Assembly (NCBI GenBank): GCA_013180625.2
Contig: SNVD02013895.1
Location: 186,001 to 250,000 of the forward strand
Reading direction: 5' to 3'
DNA: 64,000 nt
Source of the DNA: Boswellia sacra
Lineage: Eukaryota > Streptophyta > Magnoliopsida > Sapindales > Burseraceae
Shown: positions 21,978-36,200 of the stretch, in pieces
Layout: every line of letters starts with the position of its first letter
Position numbering within the stretch: position 1 is the first letter of the stretch
The notes under the pieces: generated by a model
Told to the model about the DNA's origin: nothing
The model's input: only the letters and a program-made list of their open reading frames with translations
Databases searched by the model: none
Program-made: the position numbers and the translations under genes

Positions 21978-24900
21978 CTTCTTGTTATGTGCATACCATA
22001 CAAAGGTACACCCATGTGCACATGTGCATCCACAGTTCCATTCATCAGTCTCTGAACTCATGAAATCATTAAAAGGGTCTCTGAAATTGAGAAAAGTGAA
22101 GCCATGGATGAATGGTACAGAGAAATGTTTGTTTTTCTAACATTTTATAATCATTATAGTTCCTCACAGTTTCACAACACTACACAAAAAGACATGCTTT
22201 GAGGCCTACTTGAGACTTCACTTTATGGCACAAATTTGGCAATCATGGCCCTCTTATTGACTACATATTACACCAGCTTGGAATCTGCTTGCCCTGGATC
22301 AAGACAGATACAAAAGCAAAGGCAACAGCTGATATTAAAAGCTCTGGGTGGGTGGGTGTCCCAGCAGGCTTTGATGCCATAAACCAAGAAAACATGCTCT
22401 AGTGTATCACATTGGTAATAGATATTATAAGCTTTGTTTGCTAGAGAATGTACATGGTAGACCATGACCAGTTCTTCAATGGCCCCCACCCACATGGAGT
22501 TACATTATTGAGCTTCTGATACTTCATGTACAATGCCACTTTTTCTTGAGACCATTCTTTTATTATTAATGTTATTACTTTTTGTTATTTTTTTTTTTAT
22601 TTTTTCTTCATTTAATTTTGTCTTGTGTATTTATATATGGAATCATGCCTCACAGTATCCTCCCATGATTTTCTATTTATTGTTATCATTCTTCTCTAGA
22701 TAGACTCGATTCTTTCTCTTCCTTTTAGTCCTTCTGGGAATATTTTTGTAAAACCCATCGGGTTTGGATTAACGACACTTAGATCTAAAAGTTTCGTAAC
22801 CTAATATATTGACCCCAATTTTAGGGATGATAATGTTAGTTTCTATTAAAAATAGAGATCAAATTTGGGTTTCTAAACCTCGAAGGTGTTAGTGTGAATA
22901 TCCTGATTTATAGCTATTATTGTTTGAGTGCTTGTAATGGCATGATCGTGAAGCATAATTGACTATTCCCATTAATACTTACACTTGTACTAATTTCAAA
23001 TAATGATGTCTATCCTCACACATTATTCCATATAATAACTTGGGAAATACTTCAATAAATATCTTTCAAGAAATTAAAATCATCATATCATTTTCTTAAC
23101 CATCCATATTTTAAATTCTGACACAAATCGACAAAAATTAAATGTGTTTCTTGAAAATTAAATGATATCAATCTCAGGATAATGAAAAGTCGATAGCTAA
23201 TATGACTAATCTAATAAGATAAAAACACTTAACTAATATCATAAATATAAGTCATGAGTCACAACATTTCTCTTGTCCACATTGCAAAACTCATAAAAGC
23301 TAGAAGCCAAGGAGAATTTGCTTGATTAATGCGTGTTCTACCCAAATTCTATCAACTCCCTTGACAGAAATCAATTAACCAACCCTTGTGGTTCAATTAA
23401 TCAGTGCCCATCTGATCATAAAACTCATCAGTACACTTCCATCAATGTAAATACAATAATGGCAGTCCATATGGATCTGGCCCATCTTATCATAAATCTG
23501 ATCAAATTTGTCAATGTAGGAAAGATCAGCTTTCTCGGTGATAATCATGAATCATGTGGTCCACAAGAAGATAAGAAAACAAAGTATTGGGCAAGTAGGG
23601 CATAGCCCTAATGGAAAGAAAATGACCCTTGAGTTTAGTTCATGTGCCCTTTTACTTCTTGCAAACCTTATTTCTCTTCTCTTTCATTTTAAGTAATGAA
23701 GAGATCACATTTACCTTCTCTTTTATGGACATGCAATATTTGTATATCTTTCTAGGTTATACTATGATACATATTATACTACGACACATCTGATATACTA
23801 TACATCAACTTTAATAATTATATAAAAATTATAAATGAGTATATTAAGACTTTTATATACTCAATAACAATTTTTATATACTCACTTTTAATTTTTATAC
23901 AATTTTTTAATATAATATACAATACATCATATGTATCATAACAAAAATAAAACCCATATCTTCTAGTAAACAGGGTATATACATTGACTTTATTTATGAT
24001 AAAAAGGTACCAAATGTACAAAATCTTCAATGATTTATATTACAACTACTTTCACTAAATTCTCTATATTTATATTAGTTCAAGCTTCTTGCTTCTTGTC
24101 TTAATTTGTTTTTAATTTCACACTTTCAATCATCTAATATCCTCTTAAAACATTTTTATGATTTGACTCAACACGAACATGAAGCATGAAAATAATAGTA
24201 TTTCTTATGCCAAAAAGAGGACGATAGTAAATAATAGTGACATCAAATATATATGTGTTCCTTGATTAAGTAAAGAATGAAAGCAATATTATCTATTTCA
24301 CAAGAAGAGGGGGATAATTAGTAATTGTAACATCAAATATTTATTCTCTTAATTAAGTCAAGAATGAAGCCTCTTAATTATTTTTCCATAATAAATTAGG
24401 GCAAAGGTGATTAAGGAAAGTACTTATTTTTGCAAGATTGACCAAACAAACCATGATACGTTGTGGGCAAAGTGGTTGGCAACCCAATAATGGGATCTCC
24501 CTTCCAAAAGGGTCCACGCATGATACCATTATTTTGTCAAATCAACTTCCCATTTGTTGCTATTTCTTTGTTTTGCTTTCACCAGAAAGTCCATACATTT
24601 ATGATTCATTCTATCGATTAGATTTGTCAAAATTAAATTGACTTGAATTAAACCATGAATTACTCTATTCCCAAATATGGCTTTATCATGCGATGAATTG
24701 TTATAAAAGTATTGTTAAAAACACTCTTAAAACACTTTTCATCTCTCAATAGTAGTAGCGTTAGACTTACAATCTATTTATAATCTAAATTCTACTATTT
24801 GATAGTTGATATGACAGTCTACATGAACTGGACGAGAAAAAAACAAAAAAAATTTATGAAAGTTATTTATTAAATAGGATTTTACCATACAGACAGTCAC

Positions 24901-27900
24901 ATCAAATTATAAAGTTCGATTATATATAGGTAATAGGTCTAACATTACCGTTAATATTATAATCTTATTGATGATTACATATTATTTAATGAAATTCTTA
25001 ATCCTCTTGACCTAATCTCATTTAAAGTCATCTCATATCTTTTTCTCAAAAATATTCTTATTGCTATCGCCTCAACTTCCACAGAATTTCTACTTAAGTA
25101 CAAAAAAAGTGATTGGTTTCAACTACCATATTCATATGAAAATGCCACCACACCGTAAATTTAAGACACGGGAACTACTTCGAATGAACAATCATTTTCC
25201 ATGTGAAATTATACAGTTCAACTACCTCTTCTCATATTGTTAAACATCAATTGCAACATCAAAATCTCCAACCTTTTCACCTTGTTTGGACCCTTATAAG
25301 AAATTGAAAGTAGAAGTATCTTAACACACCCTCTCTCAAGTCTCGACCTTAGTACAAGTTGAGTTCACTTGATAACTTTTGTACAACCTCAAGAGATCTA
25401 ATCGACTAAATTAGTCTCCATAATACAAAAAACTTGGAAAAATGTAAAACATAGTCATGTATAATCATGAACGGTTTTGGGAAATAATAAAACCCAATCA
25501 AATGTTGAGTTATAGAGTTGAGTTAATTTGCTTGACAGCTTAATAGTGTTAAATGGGTATCAAGCAATATTAGACAAGCATTGAGTTGTCGAACATTGCG
25601 AAATATCGAATTGTTGAATGTTATCTCAACATTCAGGGAATCAGCTAAATTTAAAATTTTAATACAAAATTGGTAAAGACATTCAAATTTTGAAAGAATT
25701 TGTTGTTTCAAAATACCCTCTAAAATTTAGTTATTCTATACAATTTTTTCCTTCAAAAACTTTAATTGTCCTTAGAAAGGAAATATTATTTTTGTATAAT
25801 CCTAATAGATCCAGTTAATTAAACTAATTAAAATCCAGTTCGACATGAATTAAATTAGGTGGCTTGGCTAGGGCTAGGCTGCTTCCTCCACAGAAAACTA
25901 CAAGTCATCTGAGAGCACCAATTCAAATGTAGGAATCTGAGTAGGACAGTACATTGTTGGCTTCGATACTTAGCATCCCATTGAAGGAACGGCAGCACAA
26001 ATATTGATTACAAAATTTAATGCTTGAAGCAACATTTTCTTGAAAACAAAAACATACTCTCAAGTACCTCTACAACCCACACCATTATTGCCTAGATTGT
26101 CTTGCCAATTGGCCACCATTAGCTGTAGCTATAACTTTGCTGACAACCAAGACAAGAAAGGCCCGGCAGCAGTTAATGAGGCTACAATTAAAAATTACAA
26201 ATATCAAATATTTAACATCAATATCAAGAGCTTAGTGTAAATCACAAATTTCCCTTCACCAATGTCTTCCATTAATTATATCAATCTTCATTATTGCCCT
26301 AATGATCTAGGCGCTTCTTGTTGTCTCATCGAATGAGATGAAACATGCATGAAATTGATGGTTAAATAATTGCAAGTTGCTGAATTAACATTAATTTGTA
26401 CCAACTTTCTATGTTTGGTTAGATGAAGTGGGTTGATTTATTTCTAATCATGAAGGTGAATTTAAATTTTATGGATACTTCAAATTAATGGGTTTTTATC
26501 AGAATTATTTAAAAAAACACTTATTATTGGTTTTGGTTTTTTTAACATTCAAGTAATATTAATAGTTTTGTGAAACAAAGAAATTATTAAGAACAATAAG
26601 TTAAAACAAAATATAGAAGAATAATATCTTAGATGCAATCTAATTTCTTTTATATTATTTTTATTTAATATCGTATCGCTACGTTTTAATATTAAATGGA
26701 AAATTTTAGATGAAAAACAGTTTCCAGATATTTATAAAATCCGCCTACGGAGTTTGTATATAAAATCGATGCTAAAAGAGAAATTCATAATTTTATTAAA
26801 ATCGACTTTCTATCTAAATTTAAAAAAAAAAACAGCGAATGCATGAAATTAACTCTAACATAATATAGTTTTAAAACTATTAAACTATGTTCTTACAAAG
26901 AGAGAATCAACTTCTATAATCAAGGTTTTTCTAATTGTTAATCTATTTAAAATAGTTAATGTTGCCGACATTACAAGCATTCTTGATCTTGGATTTAATT
27001 AAGCAAAAAATGGTTGGTTAATCTTCTGTAGATGAGGGTCTCTGTCCCTACAATAAAGCATGCTAAGTCATCTTAGTTTAATTTAATCAAGAAACAAACA
27101 AAAAAAGACTTTGGACGTGCATGGCACAAATTGTAACATTCTTGATAAAATCCAATAATTAATTAAATTAAGATGTTGATTACCTAATCGTTTGTGTAAA
27201 TTTAATTAATTGTACAAGATAAGAGCAAAGGAGACAATCAACCGCCTTAAAGCATGTGCAAATCACTCTTCCATCAATTTAATATTATAAACTAAAGTAT
27301 TTATCTATTTCATCCACCGCACACCATTCATATTCAAATTCTTCCAAGTCTAGATTTTCTTGGCACCAAGCCAAACACCTATCTACATCTCATAAAAGAA
27401 CAAAATTTTAAAAGCAAAAAACAACCCATTAAAAAAATTCAATTATTCATCATAGAACTCTCTAATTCAAAAACTTACAAAACCATCAAAATCTCCCACA
27501 TATAAAGCCTTTCTCGAAGTTTAGTCTAAGTATAAATAATCGCTTTTAATTTAAAACAACGATAATAACCTTCAATAAAATTATAAAAGTAGTTAAAAAC
27601 TGAAATTCCTTTGAAATTATATATATAATACCCACATTAATAAATAATTTATTGACCATAGGCACATTAAAACTTGATTATTTCATTAATCAACTTGTAC
27701 AATTAACTACTGATTAATCGCAAACAATACTAGGAAGGAGGCTAGGAAGATATAAGAAATTTCCAAATCAAACGCATGCATTAGTGCGTAATTCAAGATA
27801 ATTATAATAATCAACAAACGAATATCTTGGTAAATTAATCAAATCATTTTTGTCTCTTTCCATATTCAATCCCCAACCCATATGTCACCTAAAAGACAAA

Positions 27901-28039
27901 ATTATAATTCTGCGTTCAACCCCCAAAAAAAAAAAAAAACTTTGTACCAAACAAAATTGATTAATTAATTTAAAAAATTTTGTCTTAACACGTAATAATA
28001 AATGGTTTAGCAGGTTCGAAGGCTTTGAGACACGATCCG
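21977..28039. other. Gene-free AT-rich spacer
   Basis: I see no supported gene, tRNA or recognisable miRNA precursor. Reading frames are short and unlike proteins. The stretch 22190-22550 is less AT-biased and free of obvious repeats, so it could be an unrecognised noncoding or eroded gene region. The rest shows long A/T runs and small repeats typical of old element remains. Confidence 0.4.
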
Positions 28040-28570
28040 TGGCACGTGGCACAAACCCAATTGTTTAACACGTTAATGAAGGGGACGGGAGGGAGACGCT
28101 AACGTGCGCGATGGGCCTGACATTGACAAACGGAAAACGTTACCTTCTTGGAAAACGAGAAGACTGTGACAGCTGAACCGGTGGCGAGCCAACCTGACGG
28201 AGATGTTTGACGGCGTGTGGGCCCCATCCCTTGTGGGTTGCGTTACATGTGGGGGATGCTAAAGTGCGCGGTGGGGTCAAGCGAAGTTAATGAGTTAACG
28301 GCGTCAAGGCGTTTGCCGTTTTGCGTTCGCGTTTGCATTTATGGAGACGTTCAAAAATTGAATACAAGGAGATGGGATGCGGTAAGGGGTTGTTGGAGAA
28401 AAGGGCATGGATTTGAGAGATATTTACGATTTGGGGATTGGGTATGGGGTTGCCTCTATGTTTGTGTGACTTCGAGGCAGGGGGGGGGCTGCGTTGCGGG
28501 CTTTTTGGGGTGGAGTAAATGGTTGATCACCGTGGAGGGTTACACGTGGCGAAATGGGTAGTGAGTAGTG
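28040..28570. other. GC-rich patch in AT-rich spacer
   Basis: About 500 bp are clearly richer in G and C than the flanks, with CG dinucleotides and two TGGGCC/GGGCCC-type motifs (about 28112 and 28218) like plant site-II promoter elements. The 114-codon plus frame at 28217-28561 is rich in Trp, Gly and Cys and resembles no family I know. This may be a promoter, an unannotated noncoding RNA start, or an element fragment. Confidence 0.3.
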
Positions 28571-31500
28571 ACTTCACTGTTGGTATCCTATGAATTGACT
28601 AGAGATCGAATCTTTTACTTGAGAAATGGTTCTAGTCTAGCAGCTTCCAGCCACCTTAACGGGCTCTCTTGCCTCTTTTTATTACTATTTTTTTTTTTAT
28701 AAAATCTTATTTCTTGAAATTCAAGGCCGAATTGGCTTGTAGCTTCGTTGTTATTAAAAGAATAATTACGTGATATTACAATATATTGATGCTATCGATA
28801 TGCTTTTAGTTATAATAGTAAGAAAAAACAGTAAATAATGTTACCTCTTTTTTGATATATACATAATAACTATATGTGGTTCAAGTCAATTCGTGACAAA
28901 AAATGTACAAAATTCAACTTTATCGTGAGATTTTTTTTTCTCGTAAGTCTTTTATCGTGTAATTACTTATTTAATAGTCAATTTATTAGTTTGACAAATT
29001 TGGATAATAAATAGAGATAACAATTAGTCCATGTGTTCATAAAAGCATGTACCGAATCCTAATCGGATAAGTCTTGGTCTTAATCTTAATATTTTCATAG
29101 GTTCGGATATGAAATTAGGTAAACCTATATCTAAAATGCGATCAAGATCTAAACCTATTATAATTAAGAACTTTTATATTATACAAATATTATCTAGATC
29201 CTACACTATCGATACTAAATCCCAATGAGATGAGCATTGGATAAAAGATATAACTTATTAGATATTTAGTATACAATGATGCTATACTTATACTCTAAAT
29301 ATAACTTAAAGTCTACAACTTCATATAATAGCCTAAGTAGCAAAATCTTATTAGAGATATAACTCTCTTCATTCATTTTTATTTTTTTCTTCTCTAGTTA
29401 ATTTTTATCATATAAATTGTCATTATACTTTTAATTATATTTGAATTATAAATCTAGCATTGCTATTTAAAAGAAGTATGAGTCCGAATAATTCTCGTAA
29501 GTTTTACCTTGGAGTAAGCGCACGCATACCAGAACCTCCTGTTATCATCTTAGATTTTTAGTTAACTACACCTTTTAATTGGTCTACCTTGTTATGACTC
29601 CACTTCGGCCATTGGTCTACCTTCAACAGCTCTCTCCTTGTAATAAAGAGCTTTATGCATGAATAACTCCCACTTTGTAATCCTGGTTTGTAAAAGGCTT
29701 GGAACATAATATTTTTGTCATTTGAAGCGAAATCAAACCAAAATACCCAATAAGTATTAGCCTTCATGGAAAAGAAGGTGATGTAATTGCACCTTCTAAT
29801 AGGGTTCATGTGTTACACTGTTGAGTAAAATTAGCCCAATATTCAATATGAAATGCATAAAAGAAAAGCACACAATTGTTAATGGATTTTAGTCACAGTA
29901 AAATTGATTCAAACGTTACGGGAATCGATTCCCACATTTCAAATCTACAAACATTCTTCTTATAAAAAATGGTTTCAAATTTCAAAACAAGTAGTCTCAC
30001 TCACAATCTTTATGGAATCCAACTTTTAATCTCAATCTTATAAAACTTTTGTAACTTTGAACTACTTTGTGACATCTACCTACAAATAGTAATACATACA
30101 ACAAAGTTTTTAGCTTGCCCGTGACCCAATTTCTTTTCCCTTTTTCACATTCAGAAACTCCCTTATTAATCTTGTGATTCAAATTAAAGAACCCATTTAA
30201 AAAAAAAAAAAACAAAGGAGTTGAGAACCATCCAATCCATCGCCATAAATTTTGGCCGTCTCTGATTTGCCTGTGACGAGAACCCTCTGTCACCACCGCT
30301 GATCTTTAAACCCAAACCCGCTTGTGATTGTGAGCCGCCTAATCTTATGAACAAAACGACAGCGAATCAGCAAAAGCTCATAAAGAGAAAGCCAAACTCA
30401 ACCTTTTCTTTTACGATTACGTCGCGACTCGTCACTGGCGCCTCCATCTATTCAAACACCGAAACGCACCGTTGAGGACATTTTGGAAAATAAAGCGGAA
30501 AGTGAGGGTATCTCTCTGGAGCGGAACCTTAAAATTAAAAAGAAAGAAGTTGCATGAACAGATATCACCGTGTTAAAATTAAAAAACAGTAACTGTAGGA
30601 ACAGTCACTTGCATTGCAGTGGTGTCTGAATAAGAAAAGGACAATGACATCCTTTTCTTTCCTTTTCTTTGTTGGTGGGAGGGAAAATTTAAGGAAACCA
30701 AGAGAAAACTTAAAGTAAATTGATTAATTTGTTTAAAATGATTGTATATATATTCATTTATAAGAATTTTACACTATAATTTTGAATTATATTTCATTTT
30801 AATCAGAGAAAAAAAAGTTTTCGTACATATAGGACTTGTAAACATTAAATGATGAGATACATATGATACCTGTCTAAATATATATTATAACTATATTTAT
30901 TTTAATAAATACAAGAGAAATTGAAATATGTCTTAAATTAGAGACTTATTTAATGAATTTCATATACCTAACAATTTATATGTTACAATTATGTCTTACG
31001 TTTAATGATATCCGACATGCGTATTGAACATTGTTCAACGATATCCGATAAATTTTTAATAATATTCGATAGTCAATAGAGGATGACATGTAAATTTTTA
31101 GTAATGGAATCATTTTCCAACCTACACTTAAATTTTAAGTATTTTTTGATTTTTTTAAAATTACACTAATCATAAATATGATTAATTGATTCTAAGTTGA
31201 GAAAAGAAAAAAGAATACACATATAGAACATATTGTTGAATTATCAATAGAGACAGTGTAATATATAGAAAAATTTTACTTAATCTGATAGGAGCTAGAT
31301 TATTGATGTATATATAGTATTATTTATTCATTTGTTTTAATTTTTTATTATTTATAAAATTATATTTGATATTATTATGGACATAGTTCTTCCAAGCAAG
31401 ATTTTTTTTCCCATGACAATGATTTATTTCCTCTAAAATGTGTTTTGGTTTAGGAAAATTGTTATGATTCCTTATTTTTTTTTTAAATTGTTATATTCTT

Positions 31501-31590
31501 AATTATCCAAATTTAAATATCTAAAATCAAAGAAAATTAATGAAAGATGCCTTATCATATACCAACTTTTAAGTCAAAATACAAGCTATA
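28571..31590. other. AT-rich spacer upstream of the kinase gene
   Basis: No gene is supported. A modestly GC-richer stretch at 30290-30680 contains several CG dinucleotides and a polypyrimidine run, but no frame of note. The final few hundred bases are presumably the kinase promoter, with a TATA-like TATTTTATATTA near 31590. Confidence 0.4.
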
Positions 31591-31599
31591 AATATTTTA

Positions 31600-33244
31600 T
31601 ATTACATGAGCCGCCCATTTGCTTTCTTTTCTCTGTTGTTCATTTCTTCTCTTTCTCTTCCCTCCGTTTCCCTCCCCAAGTAACGAAAAGAGAAGAAAGG
31701 AAGATGACACAGCTCCACAACTTTTCAACTTTACAAATACACCCTCCTCGTAAATAAATTGTCAAAAAACTCCAAAACTATGACAACAAGAAAAACATCC
31801 CAAAAGCCTCTGTAATAACCTCAATCAACTCTCTCTTTCACACTCTCACTTACACTTTGGTCGCTTCCGGTTGTTGTATGTACGTAGTAGCATATTTTGC
31901 TCACACACGATATCTGCACTAGATGTTGTTGTTGTTGTTGTTTTTGTGTGTTGTTTTAGCGTGTTTTGTGTTGTTGATGTGAGAGCAGAAACAAAGAAAA
32001 CAAAATGAGAGCTATTCGTGTTGTTTTGTTTTTCAAAAGCAGTGTTGGCTTCCCTGTTCATGGGTTTCTGGGTTTTTGTTTATTTCCATCTTTAAACAAG
32101 TTTTGAGCACTTTGGCTGGCTTTGCCGTTGAACTTTTCAAGTGTTTTTTTATTTTAAATTCTTTTGTATAAAACAGGTTAGCTGGTAGCTAACAATATAA
32201 TATTATCACTCTATTATGTGCATATATTCTCTCTCTTTGTTGGCTTCTGTTTGGTTGTTGAGAAAATTTTTTAAATGAAGGTTTTAGTGTTCCTCATGTT
32301 TTGGATCTTATTTTTCAAAGAATGTGGATTGTTTTTGTTTATTGAAATAATATAGGATTTTAATTTGTAAAGTTTTGGTTATTAGATGTTGGATTACTGA
32401 TCTTAGTTTGATTTTGTTTGTGTTGTTGCAGGGCTAAACCTTGTTTTGGATTGAGAGGAAATGTTTGATGTTGAGGAGTAGTAAAAGCCACAGAAGAATT
32501 TGTATGGCAAGATATACTTTTCTTACTTGTCATTCATTGATTTGATGGATTTTTACCTGCACACTGAGACAAGGGAATCTGTTATGGGTTTAGTTCTGTT
32601 ATGATTCTGTAGAGGCTCTTATATACTATTTACCCATCTGGGCTGTTTTTGGATCTCATTCACTTTTGAGCGTGGCTGTTTCTTTCACCAAAGTTGACTC
32701 ACTGATTTGAAAGATCAAAGCAAAGGCAATATGGTAGTGTGATGTGGTGGAGTGTTCACTTTTGCTTTGTTTGTCAGGTTTTATTTTTCATTTGGCAGAA
32801 TATTCATAAAAATTATATGTGCATAAAGGTTTTGTTCCTTGCTTTCTGAACCAAAAGGATTTCTGGATCTTCAAGATTGCAGTATCCATTTGGGAAAACA
32901 TTCATGGAAAAGTTTTGGTTTCCGAATCAAGTAAGATGATGAGCTGGTGATGTGGGTTTGTGTTCGGTCATTTGTGTGACTCTTAAGTGAACGCTTGTGA
33001 ATCAGTGAAAAGGGTCTTGTCATTTCTGAAAATCTTGTCTCTACAATTACTGGAATGGAACAATTTAGCATGTCTGTGGTACGAGTTGTCGAATCTTGCA
33101 GGGTGGGGGCACATCAATAATGCAAAGAGATGTTTATTTGTCTCTTGGACGTGGTTTTTAGCCTCTTCAGCGATATGGGAATGGTGGTTGTTTAGAATTC
33201 AATCTGTTAAAGCAAATTTAGTTTTACTCAAATTCTTTGCGGGA
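31600..33244 (+). promoter_or_regulatory. Long 5' leader of the kinase gene with a probable UTR intron
   Basis: A TATA-like sequence near 31590 is followed by a pyrimidine-rich start-like tract (31620-31680) and a GTT repeat (31922-31941). AAACAG-GTTAG at 32171-32181 and TTGTTGCAG at 32423-32431 form a plausible 255-bp leader intron. The remaining leader holds several upstream ATGs. One, at 32987, is in frame with the kinase start and has no stop between, so an 86-residue N-terminal extension is formally possible. Exact transcription start and splicing are inferred. Confidence 0.45.
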
Positions 33245-36200
33245 ATGAGTCGAGAAGTCAAGCGAGGGAAGCAGGAGAAAGGCAGCTCTGATGTGGCTGA
33301 GAAGGTTGTTGTTGTTGTTAAGGCATCAAAGGAGATTCCTAAGACTGCCCTTGTGTGGGCTTTGACTCATGTTGTTCAGCCTGGAGATTGCATTACTCTG
33401 CTTGTGGTTGTCCCTTCACACGGTTCTGGTAATTTTTTTTTTAATCTTCTTGCTTATTTTGATGCGTTTGTTGAGCTATTATAATGCTTATTGTCACCAT
33501 TATATTCCAGACAGTACAAATTTTAATTCCCATTTTAGAATGCATTTTATTTTAAGCTATAACAAGTCCTGTGAATTTCCTTTGTTTAACCTGTTAACTT
33601 TCTTACCAATAGTTGATTTTTTGCTGCAATTTTTCAGGTAGAAAATTTTGGGTTTTCCCAAGATTCGCCGGAGACTGTGCTAGTGGTCACAAAAAGTCGC
33701 ATGCAGGAGCAAGTCCAGAGCAGAAGTGTGATCTTACCGATACCTGCTCCCAGATGATCCTTCAACTCCATGATGTTTATGATCCAAACAAGGTACATAT
33801 TTCCATAAGAGTTTAATTTTTTTTAATGTTATTCATGATTGCCAGTGATGAGCCTCATCTCCTGTGCTAACTTCATTTCGCAGATCAATTTCAAGATCAA
33901 AATTGTTTCTGGTTCACCTTGTGGTGCGGTGGCTGCAGAGGCCAAGGAAGCAGACGCCAATTGGGTTGTATTGGACAAGTAATACACTATTTGCATTTTT
34001 ATTATCAATGAAACTGCAAGTGTTATGAAATTAATGCAGGTTCTTGTTTCTTGAATCGATATTGACTCATCTATTTATGAATCTTTGGTTTGTATTTGTT
34101 GCCTTTTACACACAGGCAGCTTAAACATGAAGAAAAGCGTTGCATGGAGGAGTTGCAATGTAACATAGTGGTTATGAAGCGTTCCCAGCCGAAAGTTCTT
34201 CGTTTGAATTTGGTGGGACAATCCAAGAGAGAACCTGAAGCTGCCTGTCCATCAGCCTCTGACCCAGATGAATCATCTGAAAAGCAACAGAAAAACAAGA
34301 ATAGTTCTATGGATTCCATTAGAGGGCCGGTTGTGACTCCAACGAGTAGTCCAGAGCTAGGGACACCATTTACTGCTACTGAAGCAGGAACTTCATCGGT
34401 TTCAAGCTCAGATCCAGGAACTTCACCATTTTTCGTACCAAAAAGTAATGGTGATATGAAGAAAGAAGAATCATTAGTCATTAGGGAAAACCGGGATCTT
34501 GAAGACTCTAGTTCGGACACAGACAGTGAAAATTTATCTTTGTCTTCAGTAAGTTTGAGGTTCCAACCATGGATGACAGAATTTCTAAAATCTCATCATC
34601 AATCTGCACACCAGATTGAGGAAGAGCGCTCAAGAACTAATAACAAGGCTCAAACCTCAACAACAAAAGCTTTGCTAGAGAAGTTCTCAAGACTTGATAG
34701 AGAAGCTGGAGTTGGAATGTCAAACTACAGGAATGATCTGGAATTTAGTGGAAATGTTAGAGAAGCAGTTTCACTATCCAGAAATGCACCTCCCGGGCCC
34801 CCTCCATTGTGTTCGATATGTCAACATAAGGCACCAGTATTTGGCAAGCCTCCAAGGTGGTTCAGCTATGCGGAGTTGGAGCTTGCTACTGGTGGATTTT
34901 CTCAAGCTAATTTCTTGGCAGAAGGTGGGTTTGGATCTGTTCACAGGGGGGTATTGCCAGATGGCCAGGCAGTTGCTGTCAAGCAACATAAATTGGCTAG
35001 TTCACAGGGGGATCTTGAATTTTGCTCAGAAGTGGAAGTTCTGAGCTGTGCTCAGCACAGAAACGTTGTTATGCTAATCGGGTTTTGTATTGAGGACAGA
35101 AGAAGGTTGCTGGTATATGAATATATATGCAACGGTTCTCTCGATTCTCATCTATATGGTAACTTTACTTTCACAGAAAATATTAATGTTTTTTTATTAT
35201 GCAAATTCACTGAATATGGCTATAAATGACTAGTACATGTTATATGAATGTATACGGAACCATTCTCTGGTTGCAATTGCTATTGGCATGCTAAACCTGT
35301 TTTGTCAATCCATTATATGAATTATTTCCTAGACTACAGTGTGGAAACTGGAAACAGTTTTACGGCATTTTGTAATTATAGGGATTATTATCATCATCAA
35401 TATGATCAATTTTAACTGACTAGCAAACAATTGTTGCAAATGTACTGAACATTTTTGGTGTTTCAGGACGTCATCAAGAGCCTCTAGAATGGTCTGCACG
35501 GCAAAAAATTGCTGTGGGAGCTGCTCGAGGTCTGCGATATCTTCATGAAGAATGCAGAGTGGGTTGCATTGTGCACCGGGATATGCGTCCAAACAACATA
35601 CTCCTTACCCATGATTTTGAACCCCTTGTATGGCTCACTTAATCTCATTGTCTATTGTCTAAAAAACTCAACTATGTTATTCTGTTTTGGTGAATGAAAT
35701 GTCTGTAAAGTTAACATTTTGTTGACAAAATATATGGGCATTGTGGACTTAATTCCGCATTTGTTTTACTAGGTTGGGGATTTTGGCCTGGCAAGGTGGC
35801 AGCCTGATGGTGACATGGGTGTAGAAACAAGAGTGATCGGAACATTTGGGTAAATACTGAACATCTTCTTTTGCTTTTAACTTCTACCTTCTCCATGCAA
35901 ATACATAATTCAATAAGGTTTGCTGTGTTGTAGGTATTTGGCACCAGAATATGCTCAAAGCGGCCAAATCACAGAAAAGGCTGATGTGTATTCATTTGGT
36001 GTGGTGTTAGTTGAGCTTGTTACAGGACGAAAAGCAGTTGACCTTAATCGACCAAAGGGCCAGCAATGCCTCACTGAATGGGTATGTCTTTGAATATTCT
36101 TCTTGTTATCTCTTTACCTGTTATTAGCATTTAGCCTTACCGTTTTGTACAGAAGGTATCCTAGTTTCTTTCATTGTTTTTCCAGGCTGTATGCTCTTTG

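Noticed and set aside
22268..22495. 75-codon minus-strand frame in the less AT-rich stretch
   Set aside because: No recognisable domain; neither a gene nor a miRNA precursor could be supported.
25440..25740. Possible match to 50490-50720 as copies of one old element
   Set aside because: Both hold TGTTGAGTTG-like and TCGA-rich phrases, but the similarity is too weak to define ends or a family.
28217..28561. 114-codon plus-strand frame as a gene
   Set aside because: Composition is rich in Trp, Gly, Cys and Arg, as expected from a GC-rich patch read by chance; no domain or homology signal.
21977..31590. tRNA, rRNA or known miRNA genes in the long spacer
   Set aside because: I scanned by eye for common plant miRNA cores and found none, and noticed no tRNA-like sequence; a covariance-model search would be needed to exclude them.
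32987..33244. Upstream in-frame ATG as the annotated kinase start
   Set aside because: The 86-residue extension lacks UspA-like features, and the start at 33245 (MSREVKRGK) is what I recall for the family. It is kept only as a finding.
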